A DNA stretch of 58,044 nucleotides from Burkholderiaceae bacterium (GTDB taxonomy: Bacteria; Pseudomonadota; Gammaproteobacteria; Burkholderiales; Burkholderiaceae_E). The DNA lies in NCBI GenBank assembly GCA_023954135.1, contig JAMLIN010000026.1, positions 1 through 58,044 on the forward strand, written 5' to 3'. Both the position numbers and the translations under genes were made by a program. Numbering within the stretch: the first letter of the stretch is position 1; the number at the start of each line of letters is the position of its first letter. This document shows, piece by piece, positions 42,412 to 51,996 of the stretch. The notes below the pieces were generated by a model. That model saw only the letters and a program-made list of their open reading frames with translations. It did not search any database and was not told the origin of the DNA.

Positions 42412-43599
42412 TTATGCAGCCTGGCCATAAACAGTCAAAACAGCCACTCCTCCCAGACCAACATTGTGCTGCAAGGCGAAACGAGCATTTTCAACCTGTC
42501 TCTGATCGGCCGAGCCCCTGAGCTGATGAACGAGCTCGTAACATTGAGCCAGACCCGTAGCCCCCAATGGATGGCCTTTGGAAAGCAGGCCACCGGATGG
42601 ATTGACGACGACCTTGCCGCCGTAAGTATTCGAATTGGACTCGACAAAAGCTTCCGCCTCACCGGGTTTGCAAAAACCCAGGGCTTCGTAACTGAACAAT
42701 TCATTCTGCGCAAAACAGTCATGCAGCTCACATACATCGATATCGCCCGGGCCGATACCGGTCTTTTCATATACCTGTTTCGCCGCATTGACGGTCATGT
42801 CATAGCCGATCAAGGTGATTGCGGAATTCCCCTCGAACGTCCCTTTTGCATCCGATACCAGTGACTGGCCCAGAATCTGAACTCGCGGGTTGATGTTCTT
42901 TCTTCTGGCGAAATCATCGCTGACAAAGATGGCCGCTGCCGCGCCACAGGTCGGCGGGCATGCCATGAGCCGGGTCATGACTCCGGGAACGATGGAAGAG
43001 CTGGCCAGCACCTCTTCAACCGTCACCTCTTTTCGAAGCAGGGCAAGCGGATTGCGCATTGCGTGCCGACTGGCCTTGGCTCGAACCTTGGCAAAAGTTT
43101 CCAGCTTCGTGCCATGACGATTCATGTGCTCCCGGCCAGCCGCCGCGAAATAGCGAATGGTCATCGGCAAATCGGGGTGCCCGTAAATATCATCGATGAC
43201 CGAGTTGAATCGATCCAGAGGATCCGGTCGATCGTCCCAATGTGATTTCAAGGCGCCGGAGGGCATCTGCTCGAATCCGAACGCCAGGGCGCAGTCTACG
43301 GATCCGCTGCTCACCGCCTTGTGCGCAAGATATATTGCTGAAGATCCTGACGCGCAATTGTTGTTCACATTGAATACCGGAATGCCGGTCATTCCCACTT
43401 CATAAACTGCGCGCTGCCCGGACGTGGAATCACCGTAAACATAGCCGGCATACGCCTCTTCCACATCGGAGTACAGGATATTGGCATCCTTCAAGGCCTG
43501 GTTTACGGCATTTGCCGCCATCTCCTGATAGGGCAAATTGTCTCCCGGTTTCTTGAATTGAGTCATCCCGACACCGGCAACTTTAACGTACTTTGTCAT
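42412..43599 (-). CDS. SCP-x-type thiolase
   Basis: A 395-residue thiolase-like enzyme. The nucleophile Cys is in NVNNNCASGSSAIYLAHKAV. The HD motif ELHDCFAQNEL replaces the classical NEAFA box, SKGHPLGATGLAQCYELVHQ follows, and the C-terminus LQHNVGLGGVAVLTVYG closely resembles sterol carrier protein-x thiolases. Those act on branched or cyclic 3-oxoacyl-CoAs. No SCP2 domain or DUF35 partner is present. Base composition is clearly less GC-rich than that of the ligase directly downstream, indicating a different origin. Confidence 0.92.
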   Translation of the reverse strand: MTKYVKVAGVGMTQFKKPGDNLPYQEMAANAVNQALKDANILYSDVEEAYAGYVYGDSTSGQRAVYEVGMTGIPVFNVNNNCASGSSAIYLAHKAVSSGSVDCALAFGFEQMPSGALKSHWDDRPDPLDRFNSVIDDIYGHPDLPMTIRYFAAAGREHMNRHGTKLETFAKVRAKASRHAMRNPLALLRKEVTVEEVLASSSIVPGVMTRLMACPPTCGAAAAIFVSDDFARRKNINPRVQILGQSLVSDAKGTFEGNSAITLIGYDMTVNAAKQVYEKTGIGPGDIDVCELHDCFAQNELFSYEALGFCKPGEAEAFVESNSNTYGGKVVVNPSGGLLSKGHPLGATGLAQCYELVHQLRGSADQRQVENARFALQHNVGLGGVAVLTVYGQAA

Positions 43600-43675
43600 A
43601 TCACTCTCTTTTCATAAAAATCAAATTACCCGAAACCATCTGAAGTGACGCCATCACCTCACATACGGCCCATTT

Positions 43676-45148
43676 CTATCCGAAATCATGATCCAGAGGA
43701 AATCTGCATGGGCCGAGTATCTCCTGTATTTTTCTCGCAAAAGCAATCAGCGACTTGTCGTGCAGATAAGGGGCAATTATCTGCACTCCTATGGGCAGCC
43801 CCTGGGAGCTCATGGCCACCGGCAAGGTCAATGCCGGCAAATGCGAAAGAGTCGCGATGCTTGCCCATGACATGATGTCCATATACGGAGTCTCGACTCC
43901 GTTGACATCAATGGATCTCTTGTGCGGAGGAACCTTCGAGTCATGGCGGAAAGCAGTTGTCAGCGTAACCGGGCAGATCATGAAATCAAAATCCAGAAAA
44001 AGCCGGTCCCAATTTTTCTTTATGCCGTGCTGAACAGCCCTGCGATCCAGCCAGTCCTTGTGCGACTGAGTGCACGCCCGAGCATATCGAAAATAGTAAT
44101 CATCGGGACTTGATTTGCCCCTTTCTCTCTCGAACTGAAATCTCTGCAACGATTCCTTCCCGAGAGATGCGCTGGCAATTCCGACCATCAGATCGTAAAA
44201 TGTATCGTATATATCCTTCAAGCTGACATCGGGATTCCCGATTCGTACAGTCCTGGCGCCCCATGCCGCCAGATTTTCTGTCATTCTCTGCAGAGCATCC
44301 TTGATTTCATGATCAACCGGATAGGAATCATCATCCAGCCAGACCGCCAGCCTCAAATTCTCGAATTCCTGATTTCCGGATTCCGGCAACCTGATCTGCC
44401 ATGCACCGGCATCCCGGGATACCGGACCCATCAACACGTCCAGGAGCAGGTTGAGATCTTCTGCATGCCTGGATAAAGGTCCTATTGTCAGCAGATCCAT
44501 CTCGTCGTCGGATTCCGTTGCTCCTGCGAAATGACCTTCTTGCGAAACAATACCCCAGCTCGGCTTGAGTCCTGTTACGCCACAAAATGCAGCCGGCATC
44601 CTGATGGATCCACCCAGGTCGGAACCCAGCTCCAATGGAGTCAATCCCGCCGCCAGTGCCGCGGCAGACCCGCCAGATGACCCTCCGGGCGTGTATGAAT
44701 GATTCCAGGGATTGTTGGTGACGCCGTACAGCCTGTTCACCGTTTGCGCATCCGCCGCATAAGCCGGGATATTGGTCTTGCCGATGATTATCGCCCCGGC
44801 GTTTATAATCTTTTCTATTACGGGCGCCGTGCGGGTCGATATCCTGTCTTTATACGGCTCCGCACCCGCAGTGGTTTCCCAGGACTCGATCTCGAAGCAC
44901 TCCTTGACCGTCATGGGGACGCCGTGGAGCGGCCCCCAGAGCTCCCCTCTCGAGAGCGCCTGGTCAGCCGCCAGTGCTCTTGCCCTGGCCAGATCGAAGT
45001 TTCGCACGACTATGGAATTGATTTCGCCATCAAGTCTCTCGATGCGCCGGATAAAATGCTCCACGACAGCACAGGAGGTGATTCTTCGGGTACGAATATC
45101 TTCCGCAAGCCGTGTGGCACTCAGGGAATGCAGCGAGGGATTGACCAA
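43676..45148 (-). CDS. Amidase signature-family hydrolase
   Basis: Hydrolyses a carboxamide to the acid and ammonia (or an amine). The 490-residue product has the full amidase signature: catalytic Lys in VPMTVKECFEIESW (near residue 80), cis-Ser and glycine/serine loop in YTPGGSSGGSAAALAAGLTP (near 155), and nucleophile Ser in SDLGGSIRMPAAFCGVTGLK (near 180). The start is a TTG at 45148, supported by AAGGAAG five bases upstream. It lies in low-GC DNA between a high-GC ligase and an SCP-x thiolase. The substrate is unknown; its product acid may be activated by the neighbouring ligases. Confidence 0.92.
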   Translation of the reverse strand: MVNPSLHSLSATRLAEDIRTRRITSCAVVEHFIRRIERLDGEINSIVVRNFDLARARALAADQALSRGELWGPLHGVPMTVKECFEIESWETTAGAEPYKDRISTRTAPVIEKIINAGAIIIGKTNIPAYAADAQTVNRLYGVTNNPWNHSYTPGGSSGGSAAALAAGLTPLELGSDLGGSIRMPAAFCGVTGLKPSWGIVSQEGHFAGATESDDEMDLLTIGPLSRHAEDLNLLLDVLMGPVSRDAGAWQIRLPESGNQEFENLRLAVWLDDDSYPVDHEIKDALQRMTENLAAWGARTVRIGNPDVSLKDIYDTFYDLMVGIASASLGKESLQRFQFERERGKSSPDDYYFRYARACTQSHKDWLDRRAVQHGIKKNWDRLFLDFDFMICPVTLTTAFRHDSKVPPHKRSIDVNGVETPYMDIMSWASIATLSHLPALTLPVAMSSQGLPIGVQIIAPYLHDKSLIAFARKIQEILGPCRFPLDHDFG

Positions 45149-45202
45149 AACAGCTTCCTTTTGAAATCAGAACAGAACAGCCTGTTTCCGAATGCTCGAA
45201 AT

Positions 45203-46807
45203 TCAGGCGCCGATCTCTCTTGCAAAGACCGTCTCAGGATGCGCCTCGAAGGCCTCGATCAGGAACCGATCCTGGGGCTTTTCCGATGCGGTCTTCGGAA
45301 TCTGCTCCAGCACCTGGATGAAGCCGGGCAGCATGCTGGTCTCCAGTTGCTGGCGGCAATGGGCAAAGAGCTGTTGCGTATCGAACGTCGCCGCGTCCTT
45401 GGGCACCACGGCCGCCACGACCTCCTTCTCGCCCGGCGCAAGCTTTTCAATGGCGACGCCATAGACATACACGTCATCGACCAAGCCGGATTCGGCGATG
45501 GCCTTCTCGATGAAGGCGGTGTTGATGAACTCGCCGTTGCGCCGGATGCCACCACCCTTGCGATAGTGAAAGTAGAGCCAGCCATCGGCGTCCTCGTGAA
45601 CCACGTCGCCCATGTGCAGCCAGCCATCCGCGCACTTGCGCTCCGAGGCCTCGGGGTTGCCGTAGTACTCGACAACGAAAGGTTCGCCACTGGCGTGACG
45701 GAACAGCAGCTCGCCCGGCTTGCCGCGTGGCACATCCTGGCCCGCCTCATCGACGATGCGATGCCGCAGGGTGGGCGGCGGCTTGCCGATGCTGCCGACC
45801 GGACCTTGACCGTAGTTGAATGCCAGGCCGCCCTCGGCCGCGCCGTAGAACTCCAGGATCTGCACGCCGAAGCGCTGCTGGAATGGCTGCCAGATGGTCG
45901 CCGGCATGCCGGCGGAGACGACGACGCGCACCGGGTTGTCCGCGTCGTTCGCATGGGGCGGCTCGGCATACACCGCAGTGGTCATGCCGCCCAGCAGCGT
46001 GAAGCTGGTGGCACGGTACTTACGTGTGATGTCCCACAGGCGCGACTTGGTGAAGCGCCGCGAGAGTACGCAGCGCAGGCGACAAGCCAGCGCCGCGCCC
46101 AGGGTCAGGAGCTGGGCGTTGGCATGGGTCAGCGACAGGCCCGAGTACAGGACGTCGTCCTGCTGATAGCGGAACAGGCGCAGCGCCAGGGCGGTCGTTT
46201 CGCAGTAGCGTCGATGCGTCATGACGATGCCCTTGGGGTCGCCCGTGGTGCCGCTGGTGAAAATCAGCTCCAGCGCACTGTCGGGATCGGTAGTCAGAAT
46301 GGGCAGCTCAGGCGCGGCCAAAGGCGCTCGTGCCTCCCAGTCGACCACACCATCCCAGGCAGACAGGGGCCGCTCGCCCTCGTCGGTGGCAAAGGCCATG
46401 ATCCAGCGCAGCCCAGGGAGCTGCGAGCGCAGCGGCTGCAGGTGGGGCAGCGCGTAGTCGGCAGCAAAGGCGGCGCTGCACTGGCTGCTGGTGATGAGGA
46501 AGTTCAACTTGTCGCCCCGGGTGCGCGGGTCGATGGGCACCACGGCGGCACCGACGACGCCGGCCGCGACCATGGCCTCGACGAACTCGGCGTGGTTGGC
46601 CATCAACAGGGCCATGCGCTCACCCGGCCGGATGCCGAGATCGAGCATGACCTGCGCCAGGCGCCGGGCGTTGTCCCACAGCTGACGGTAGCTGCGCATC
46701 TCGTCCGAACGCTGACCTGCACCCTCGATGGTGAGCACCGGAAAGTCCGGCAGCTCGACGGCGCGGTTGGCGATCATGCCGGCCAGGATGTTCTCGGGGT
46801 GGTTCAT
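45203..46807 (-). CDS. Acyl-CoA/carnitine-CoA ligase-like (CaiC-type) protein
   Basis: A 534-residue adenylate-forming ligase. The phosphate loop is LIFTSGTTGDPKGIVMTHRR, followed by EFYGAAEGG and GWLHMGDVVHEDADGWLYFH. The hinge region reads HYRKGGGIRRNGEFINTAFI, unlike the DRxKD hinge of its neighbours, and the C-terminal Lys is in KTASEKPQDRFLIEAF. These features resemble carnitine/crotonobetaine-CoA ligases. It is distinctly GC-rich between low-GC amidase and transporter genes and lies downstream of an intrinsic terminator, so it may have its own promoter or have been inserted separately. Confidence 0.88.
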   Translation of the reverse strand: MNHPENILAGMIANRAVELPDFPVLTIEGAGQRSDEMRSYRQLWDNARRLAQVMLDLGIRPGERMALLMANHAEFVEAMVAAGVVGAAVVPIDPRTRGDKLNFLITSSQCSAAFAADYALPHLQPLRSQLPGLRWIMAFATDEGERPLSAWDGVVDWEARAPLAAPELPILTTDPDSALELIFTSGTTGDPKGIVMTHRRYCETTALALRLFRYQQDDVLYSGLSLTHANAQLLTLGAALACRLRCVLSRRFTKSRLWDITRKYRATSFTLLGGMTTAVYAEPPHANDADNPVRVVVSAGMPATIWQPFQQRFGVQILEFYGAAEGGLAFNYGQGPVGSIGKPPPTLRHRIVDEAGQDVPRGKPGELLFRHASGEPFVVEYYGNPEASERKCADGWLHMGDVVHEDADGWLYFHYRKGGGIRRNGEFINTAFIEKAIAESGLVDDVYVYGVAIEKLAPGEKEVVAAVVPKDAATFDTQQLFAHCRQQLETSMLPGFIQVLEQIPKTASEKPQDRFLIEAFEAHPETVFAREIGA

Positions 46808-46870
46808 GCCTTGTCTCCTTCCATCCGCCCAGCAGACAGCGAACCCACGCTTGCCTCGGATAATGAAATT

Positions 46871-46938
46871 AAAAAGAGGTCAACCCATTCGAGGCAGATT
46901 GATTTGCTCGTTCAATCAGACCCGAAATGGAGTTGACC
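46871..46938 (-). terminator. Intrinsic terminator after the liv operon
   Basis: On the minus strand, GGTCAACTCCATT and AATGGGTTGACC (arms at 46926-46938 and 46878-46889) pair around a loop that contains a second stem GATTG/CAATC. A TCTTTTTAATTTC tract follows. The hairpin starts 42 bases after the binding-protein stop codon. It should separate the transporter transcript from the downstream ligase. Confidence 0.75.
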
Positions 46939-46980
46939 AGTTCCAGCGCTTCGCTTATTTCAAGAGATTCGGCGCATCAC

Positions 46981-48207
46981 CTACCACTTGACGACATCCT
47001 CCGGGATAGGCACCCATTCCGGATCAGCCAAGGTATATTCTCCATCCTTGACCGTAACGATCTTGATCCATCCGCTCAGGGGAAACGGCGCATCCTTCGT
47101 GTACCCCAGCCCCTTCATGAACCCTTGAAGCTCGGCTTCCTGGAATTTATGAGTAGTCAGTGTCTCGTATACGGCCTGGCCAGTGAGCTTATCTGCGCCA
47201 ACTCGCTTCGCCGTGGCCTCGATTGCTTTCACGGCAACAATGCCCTGGCTCATGCCAAGCAGGGTCAGTGGATCCCAGGTTTTGGGAAGATCGTATTTTG
47301 ATGCCAGTTCCTGATAAAAGGCGTGCGCCGCGCCGTTATTATCAGCGATTGGCACGATACCGGTGGCAACATAATGCCCTTCCCATGCCTTGTAGCTCTT
47401 CATCGCCTGACTGACAGGCCAGATGGTGTGCCATGGCGATGCAACAGTCGGAATATTGACGCCATGCAGTTGCCCGGCACGAACGGCAGCGCTCGCCATG
47501 GCTGTGTTGGCCACACCAAAAATGAGATCAGCGCCTGCAGCATTGATACGCTGAATCTGGCTCCCCAGATCTACCGGCTGGATAGGCACCCACTCAGTGG
47601 CAACGATCTCGGCCAGATTCTTCGGCTTCAGGTTGTCGTCGACATACTTCGTGATGCCCTTGACCATGTCCACAAAAGCAGGCGACTGCTGGGTGGAAAT
47701 GAAGGCAATCTTCACCGGCCGCTTTTCTGGGTTCTTCTTGATGAACCAGTTGAGGACACCCAGATACTCGTGAACATAGCTTGGGCGCAAATTAAAGACC
47801 CACGAATTGGGCGCCCATGAATACCCGTAACCCGGTGTCGAATAGAGAACCGGAATCTTGTCATCCGGTAGACGCTCCTGCAGCGCGCTGACATCCGGCC
47901 CGCCCAGGCCGAGACCCAGGATCGGCTTCTCACTGCTGACAATCCCAGGCCAGATGCTTGCCACAACGGAAGGATCATAACGGGTATCGTATGTTTTCGA
48001 GTTCAGTTTGATACCGAGCTTTTTACCTTCATTATCGTTCCACCATTGAATAACCGTGGACCGCGCGGCAAGTCTTTTACTGAGATCAGCAAAGGGGCCG
48101 GAGTTGTCGGCCAACAAGGTAACATTATACGTGAACACATCTGCAGCAACGGCGGAAGCGGACACCAGGGCCGCAAGGGCTCCAGTCACAAGTGCTCGAA
48201 TCTTCAT
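46981..48207 (-). CDS. livK: LivK-type ABC transporter substrate-binding protein
   Basis: The periplasmic binding protein of the adjacent Liv-type transporter. The 408-residue product has a signal peptide (KIRALVTGALAALVSASAVA) and Peripla_BP_6 features such as YNVTLLADNSGPFADLSKRL near residue 30 and PILGLGLGGPDVSALQERL around 95. It differs strongly from the 25077 binding protein. A GAGGAG site precedes the ATG. The gene is the last of livGHMFK and is followed by an intrinsic terminator. The ligand is not evident but is presumably the substrate of the nearby amidase or ligases. Confidence 0.9.
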   Translation of the reverse strand: MKIRALVTGALAALVSASAVAADVFTYNVTLLADNSGPFADLSKRLAARSTVIQWWNDNEGKKLGIKLNSKTYDTRYDPSVVASIWPGIVSSEKPILGLGLGGPDVSALQERLPDDKIPVLYSTPGYGYSWAPNSWVFNLRPSYVHEYLGVLNWFIKKNPEKRPVKIAFISTQQSPAFVDMVKGITKYVDDNLKPKNLAEIVATEWVPIQPVDLGSQIQRINAAGADLIFGVANTAMASAAVRAGQLHGVNIPTVASPWHTIWPVSQAMKSYKAWEGHYVATGIVPIADNNGAAHAFYQELASKYDLPKTWDPLTLLGMSQGIVAVKAIEATAKRVGADKLTGQAVYETLTTHKFQEAELQGFMKGLGYTKDAPFPLSGWIKIVTVKDGEYTLADPEWVPIPEDVVKW

Positions 48208-48244
48208 GACGATCTCCTCAAGAGTGAAAACCCACGAAAATGCA

Positions 48245-48976
48245 TTAACCCAGATAGTAGGTCGATAAATTCGGATCGCTCAATAATACGCTCGCCTCCC
48301 CTTCATGGCTGATGTTGCCATTTCTCATGATATAACCGTAGTCTGCGACTTTCAGTGCCACATGGACATTCTGTTCCACGATCAAGAAACTCACCCCTTC
48401 TTCCGCAGACAGCTTTTTCACGAACTCAAACAGTTGCTTGACTATCAGTGGAGCCAGGCCCAGGGATGGCTCGTCCAACAAGATCATGTCCGGCCTGGCC
48501 ATGAGGGCTCGTCCAAACAACATCATCTGCTGTTCGCCACCTGACAAATAGCCAGACGATCTGCTCTTCAAGGGCTGCAACTTCGGGAACAAGGAATAAA
48601 CATAATCCAGCCTCTCGAGCCGCGCCCCTTTATTGGGAAGCCCGTTTCCGCCAGCCAGCAGGTTCTGCTCGACGGTCATATGCGGGAGAATTCTCCTCCC
48701 TTCGACAACCTGAACGACGCCCTTCTTCACTATTTCTCGCGTACCCACACCCAGCAACGACTCTCCTCTATATGATATGGATCCGCCGATGATTTTCCCG
48801 CCCATCCCGGGCAACAGATTGGAGATGGCCCTGAGCGTGGTTGACTTTCCCGCCCCATTTGCTCCCAACAGCGCGACAATTCCTCCTTCCGGGACAACCA
48901 GCGACACATCAGAAGCGCCGATTATCACGTTCTGATAGATGACATTCAAGTTTCGGACCTCAAGCATACGCGGCAC
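48245..48976 (-). CDS. livF: Liv-type ABC transporter ATP-binding protein LivF
   Basis: One of two ATPases of the uptake system. The 243-residue product has Walker A GANGAGKSTTLRAISNLLPG, the signature YLSGGEQQMM and Walker B MILLDEPSLGLAP, with the LivF-specific VVEGRRILPHMTVEQNL segment. It lies between livM (19 bases upstream) and the binding-protein gene. Base composition is low-GC like the rest of the transporter genes. Confidence 0.95.
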   Translation of the reverse strand: MPRMLEVRNLNVIYQNVIIGASDVSLVVPEGGIVALLGANGAGKSTTLRAISNLLPGMGGKIIGGSISYRGESLLGVGTREIVKKGVVQVVEGRRILPHMTVEQNLLAGGNGLPNKGARLERLDYVYSLFPKLQPLKSRSSGYLSGGEQQMMLFGRALMARPDMILLDEPSLGLAPLIVKQLFEFVKKLSAEEGVSFLIVEQNVHVALKVADYGYIMRNGNISHEGEASVLLSDPNLSTYYLG

Positions 48977-48995
48977 CTTTCAGTGATGGCTTCAA

Positions 48996-49985
48996 TCACT
49001 CGGAAGTCAGTTTTCTGGGCAACAATCCGACCAGCCCCTTTCTGGCGTAAATGACACAGATCATGATGGCCAGGCCCAGAATTATATTCATGCCGGCAAA
49101 TACAATCTGACCGCTTCCCGTGCCGACAAGCTCCGCCAGCTGCGGCCCCAAAAATGTGAGCGCCTCCTGAAGCATTGAAATAACGAAGGTTCCAATTATC
49201 GCGCCAAGGATAGATCCGGTTCCGCCCACAATGATCATTCCGGCATACCAGATGGAAAGCCACAAACTGAACTGATCAATCTGCACATATCTGACATAAT
49301 ATGCCCACAGCCCGCCTGCCACGCCGGCATAGTAGGCGCCGATCAGGAAAGCCAGCAATTTATACTTGACGACATTTATTCCCAGCAAGGCCGAGGCATT
49401 CTCCTGATCTCGAATGGCGACAAAGGCCAGCCCTGTTTTACTTCGAACAATGTTATAAGCGCCGATCGTGAGCACGACCAGAACAAACAGGACGAAAAAG
49501 TATATCCTGACGTCCGTATTCAAGGTCAGGCCGAAAAGCCCCACTGCTTTCAGCCTCAATCCTTCAGCCTGCCCGAACCAGCTGTGGGGCAGCTTGAGCA
49601 TTATGAAAATAAAAACATACTGAGCCGCAATGGTGGTTAGAGCGAGATAGAATCCTCTTATTCGCACGGCGGCCGCCCCAAATACCAGGCCGAACAAGGC
49701 TGCCGCGATTCCAGCGCACAAGAGCGCCGGAATGGCAGAAAATCCCAGCTTGCTGACGCAAAATCCGGCGGCGAACGCTCCGACACCCATGAACGCAGAT
49801 TGCCCCATATTGACCTGACCGGCATACCCCATGGTAAGCTGAAGGCCAATGACTGCAATCATGGTTATTCCCATCGTTATTCCGATCCCGATCACCCTGC
49901 CACCACCGAAAAATGGCAGCGCGATCAGAATCAGTATGACGGCAATGCTCAACCAGACTCGAGACAATAGCTGCTTGTTCTTCAT
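48996..49985 (-). CDS. livM: Liv-type ABC transporter permease LivM
   Basis: An inner-membrane permease of 329 residues with about eight to ten hydrophobic helices. The N-terminal SIAVILILIALPFFGGG helix, the block LTMGYAGQVNMGQSAFMGVG, and the C-terminal WYAGMIIVGGTGSILGAIIG motif are typical of LivM (EAA-like loop). ATG 49985 is preferred over the upstream GTG at 50012, which would overlap closely with livH and add nine polar residues. Confidence 0.93.
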   Translation of the reverse strand: MKNKQLLSRVWLSIAVILILIALPFFGGGRVIGIGITMGITMIAVIGLQLTMGYAGQVNMGQSAFMGVGAFAAGFCVSKLGFSAIPALLCAGIAAALFGLVFGAAAVRIRGFYLALTTIAAQYVFIFIMLKLPHSWFGQAEGLRLKAVGLFGLTLNTDVRIYFFVLFVLVVLTIGAYNIVRSKTGLAFVAIRDQENASALLGINVVKYKLLAFLIGAYYAGVAGGLWAYYVRYVQIDQFSLWLSIWYAGMIIVGGTGSILGAIIGTFVISMLQEALTFLGPQLAELVGTGSGQIVFAGMNIILGLAIMICVIYARKGLVGLLPRKLTSE

Positions 49986-50012
49986 AGCATATTCACCTTC
50001 GCTGCCAGCCAC

Positions 50013-50897
50013 TCAAAGTCGATCAACTGATTTCCAGCCGAAAAGGCCTGCCGGGCGAATCAGCAAAATAATGATCATGAATACGAACGGGAGAACGTCG
50101 GCCACCCCTCCACCAACCAGGGGATCCAGCCAATATGAGCCCAGTTGCGCCGTGATTCCTATGATAAGGCCCGCAATCAGCACCCCGCCTACGGATTCAA
50201 GCCCCGCCAGAAGTACCGCCGGCAAAGCGACCAGAGCCACATCTGCCGCCGCAAATGAAAGCCCCTTGCCATTCAGGAACATGATCGCCGCCACAATGGA
50301 CAGGATGCAGCTCAGCACCCAGGAAATAGCGAGCGATTTCTTTATCGAGATACCCATCGATAACGCTATCTCGTGTCCTTCTGCAACTGCCGTCATCTCG
50401 AGACCTGTTTGAGTCCTGTTGAAAAATATCATCATCCCGGTTGCAATTACCACCGTGGCAATGGCCCCGTAAACCAGAGCGCGGTCCAGGACCATCCCGC
50501 CGATCCTGACTCCGGCGAGGTCAACTATCGCGGGGAAAAGTCTGATTTCCGGACCCCATAGCACCAGGACAACTCCCTGCAGGAACAGCAGCAAGCCGAT
50601 TGTCACCATGACGTATGAGAAAACGTCGGCACCGATAAGCGGCCCTATTACCATCCTTTCAATTATCAGTCCAATGACAACCAATGCCAGCGTTGCCAGA
50701 AGCACGGCAATAAATGGATTGTCCGGCAGCCAGTCTGAAAAGGACCAGATCAGGAACGCCGCAATTACGATCAACTCGCCTTGCGCCAGATTGAACACCC
50801 TGGAAGATCTGTATATGATGATAAAGGTAAGCGCTATCAGCGAATACAACAAGCCTATCAGCGCCCCGTTCACGAGAAACGTAAGAAAGGTAGTCAT
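50013..50897 (-). CDS. livH: Liv-type ABC transporter permease LivH
   Basis: The partner permease, 294 residues. Typical LivH sequence is seen at LVNGALIGLLYSLIALTFII near the N-terminus, FNLAQGELIVIAAFLIWS, the VERMVI-like segment IIERMVIGPLIGADVFSYVM, and VALVALPAVLLAGLESVGGV near the end. ATG 50897 with GGGG nearby is chosen; the frame extends to 50972 without conserved sequence. It follows livG after 43 bases. Confidence 0.93.
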   Translation of the reverse strand: MTTFLTFLVNGALIGLLYSLIALTFIIIYRSSRVFNLAQGELIVIAAFLIWSFSDWLPDNPFIAVLLATLALVVIGLIIERMVIGPLIGADVFSYVMVTIGLLLFLQGVVLVLWGPEIRLFPAIVDLAGVRIGGMVLDRALVYGAIATVVIATGMMIFFNRTQTGLEMTAVAEGHEIALSMGISIKKSLAISWVLSCILSIVAAIMFLNGKGLSFAAADVALVALPAVLLAGLESVGGVLIAGLIIGITAQLGSYWLDPLVGGGVADVLPFVFMIIILLIRPAGLFGWKSVDRL

Positions 50898-50940
50898 CTT
50901 GCGCCCCACGAAAATATCAAAATGCAAGGAAAACAAATCA

Positions 50941-51705
50941 TCACTGATCCTCTTGCCCGAGATACGCGGCAATGACTTCCGGGTTTTTCTGAATTTCAGC
51001 CGGCGTGCCCGTTGCGACGACTCTCCCCCAATCCAGCACGGTAATTCGATCTGCGATGTTCATGACGATTTCGATATCATGCTCGATGATCAGAACAGGG
51101 ATCTTGAACTCACGATGTATCTGGGTGACGAGTCGTGCCATCACCTCTTTTTCTGCGGAATTCATCCCCGCCATCGGCTCGTCCATCAGGAGAATCCTGG
51201 GCGCCGTGGCCAATGCACGAGCCAGATCCACTTTTTTTCTCAAGCCGTAACTCAGCTCACTGACAGCTATTTTTTTGTATTTCTGCAGATCGAGCAGGGA
51301 AAGTATTCGATCGACCTCTGTCTTGTGCTGGTTCTTGGCTTTATGAGAATACGGCCAATAGAAAAAATCCTGGAACACGTTGGTTTTCATGTGAGCATGG
51401 CGGCCCACCAGAACGTTATCCTCGACGCTCAGCTCCGCAATTAATTTGTCCCCCTGGAAAGTTCGCCCGATACCGTTCTTGCTACGCGTGTGCGAAGGCT
51501 GCTCCCTGAGCAATTGGCCGTTGAATCTTATTTCTCCTTCCTGGGGCACATTGAAACCAGAGATGCAGTTCAGAATGCAGCTCTTGCCCGCCCCATTGGG
51601 CCCGATAAGCGCCAGGATCTCATCCGACTCGACATTCATTCGAACGTCATTGAGCGCGACTACGCCACCGAACCGTAACGTCACCCCCTGCAATTCAAGG
51701 ATCAT
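50941..51705 (-). CDS. livG: Liv-type ABC transporter ATP-binding protein LivG
   Basis: The second ATPase, 254 residues. Walker A is GPNGAGKSCILNCISGFNVP, the signature motif is ELSYGLRKKVDLARALATAP (S-Y-G in place of SGG, common in LivG) and Walker B is ILLMDEPMAGMN. A GGAGAGAGG site precedes the ATG. It is the first gene of the transporter, immediately downstream of an IS1595-like remnant, so its promoter may lie in or near that remnant. Confidence 0.94.
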   Translation of the reverse strand: MILELQGVTLRFGGVVALNDVRMNVESDEILALIGPNGAGKSCILNCISGFNVPQEGEIRFNGQLLREQPSHTRSKNGIGRTFQGDKLIAELSVEDNVLVGRHAHMKTNVFQDFFYWPYSHKAKNQHKTEVDRILSLLDLQKYKKIAVSELSYGLRKKVDLARALATAPRILLMDEPMAGMNSAEKEVMARLVTQIHREFKIPVLIIEHDIEIVMNIADRITVLDWGRVVATGTPAEIQKNPEVIAAYLGQEDQ

Positions 51706-51762
51706 CAGCCTCTCTCCATCTGCAAATGCTTGAAATCTCGCTTCAATTGGATGACCTGATCA

Positions 51763-51985
51763 GTCATGAACCTCCGCTTTGACCTCGATCAGGTTCTCGA
51801 GGTTACCCAGCGCCGTGTTGACCCATGCGAAGGCGGTCAGCGCGCACTGCTGGCGACACGCCGTGCTGGAGCTGGATACGGTTCATCGACGTCGTCGCCT
51901 CCCGGCAAACTCACCAGCGCCATGCCGCAAGGCATCAGGCTCGTCTCATGAGCCCGGCTGAACTTCGTGACCAATCAGGTCAGGT
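51763..51985 (-). pseudogene. IS1595-like transposase remnant, left copy
   Basis: A 220-bp non-coding stretch related to the remnant near 54436-54570, in opposite orientation. About 130 bases align with roughly 85-88% identity by eye (for example CACCAGCGCCATGCCGCA and CTGAACTTCGTGACCAATCA occur in both). On the minus strand it reads MNRIQLQHGV, a weak copy of an IS1595/ISXO2-type N-terminus. It then reads in another frame FAWVNTALGNLENL, resembling an internal segment of the same transposases. It looks like an internally deleted element between the SDR and livG genes. Confidence 0.55.
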
Positions 51986-51996
51986 GAAGATGGCTA

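Noticed and set aside
44699-46936. A 745-codon plus-strand frame over the amidase and CaiC-like ligase
   Set aside because: Its sequence is the antisense of two enzymes with intact catalytic motifs.
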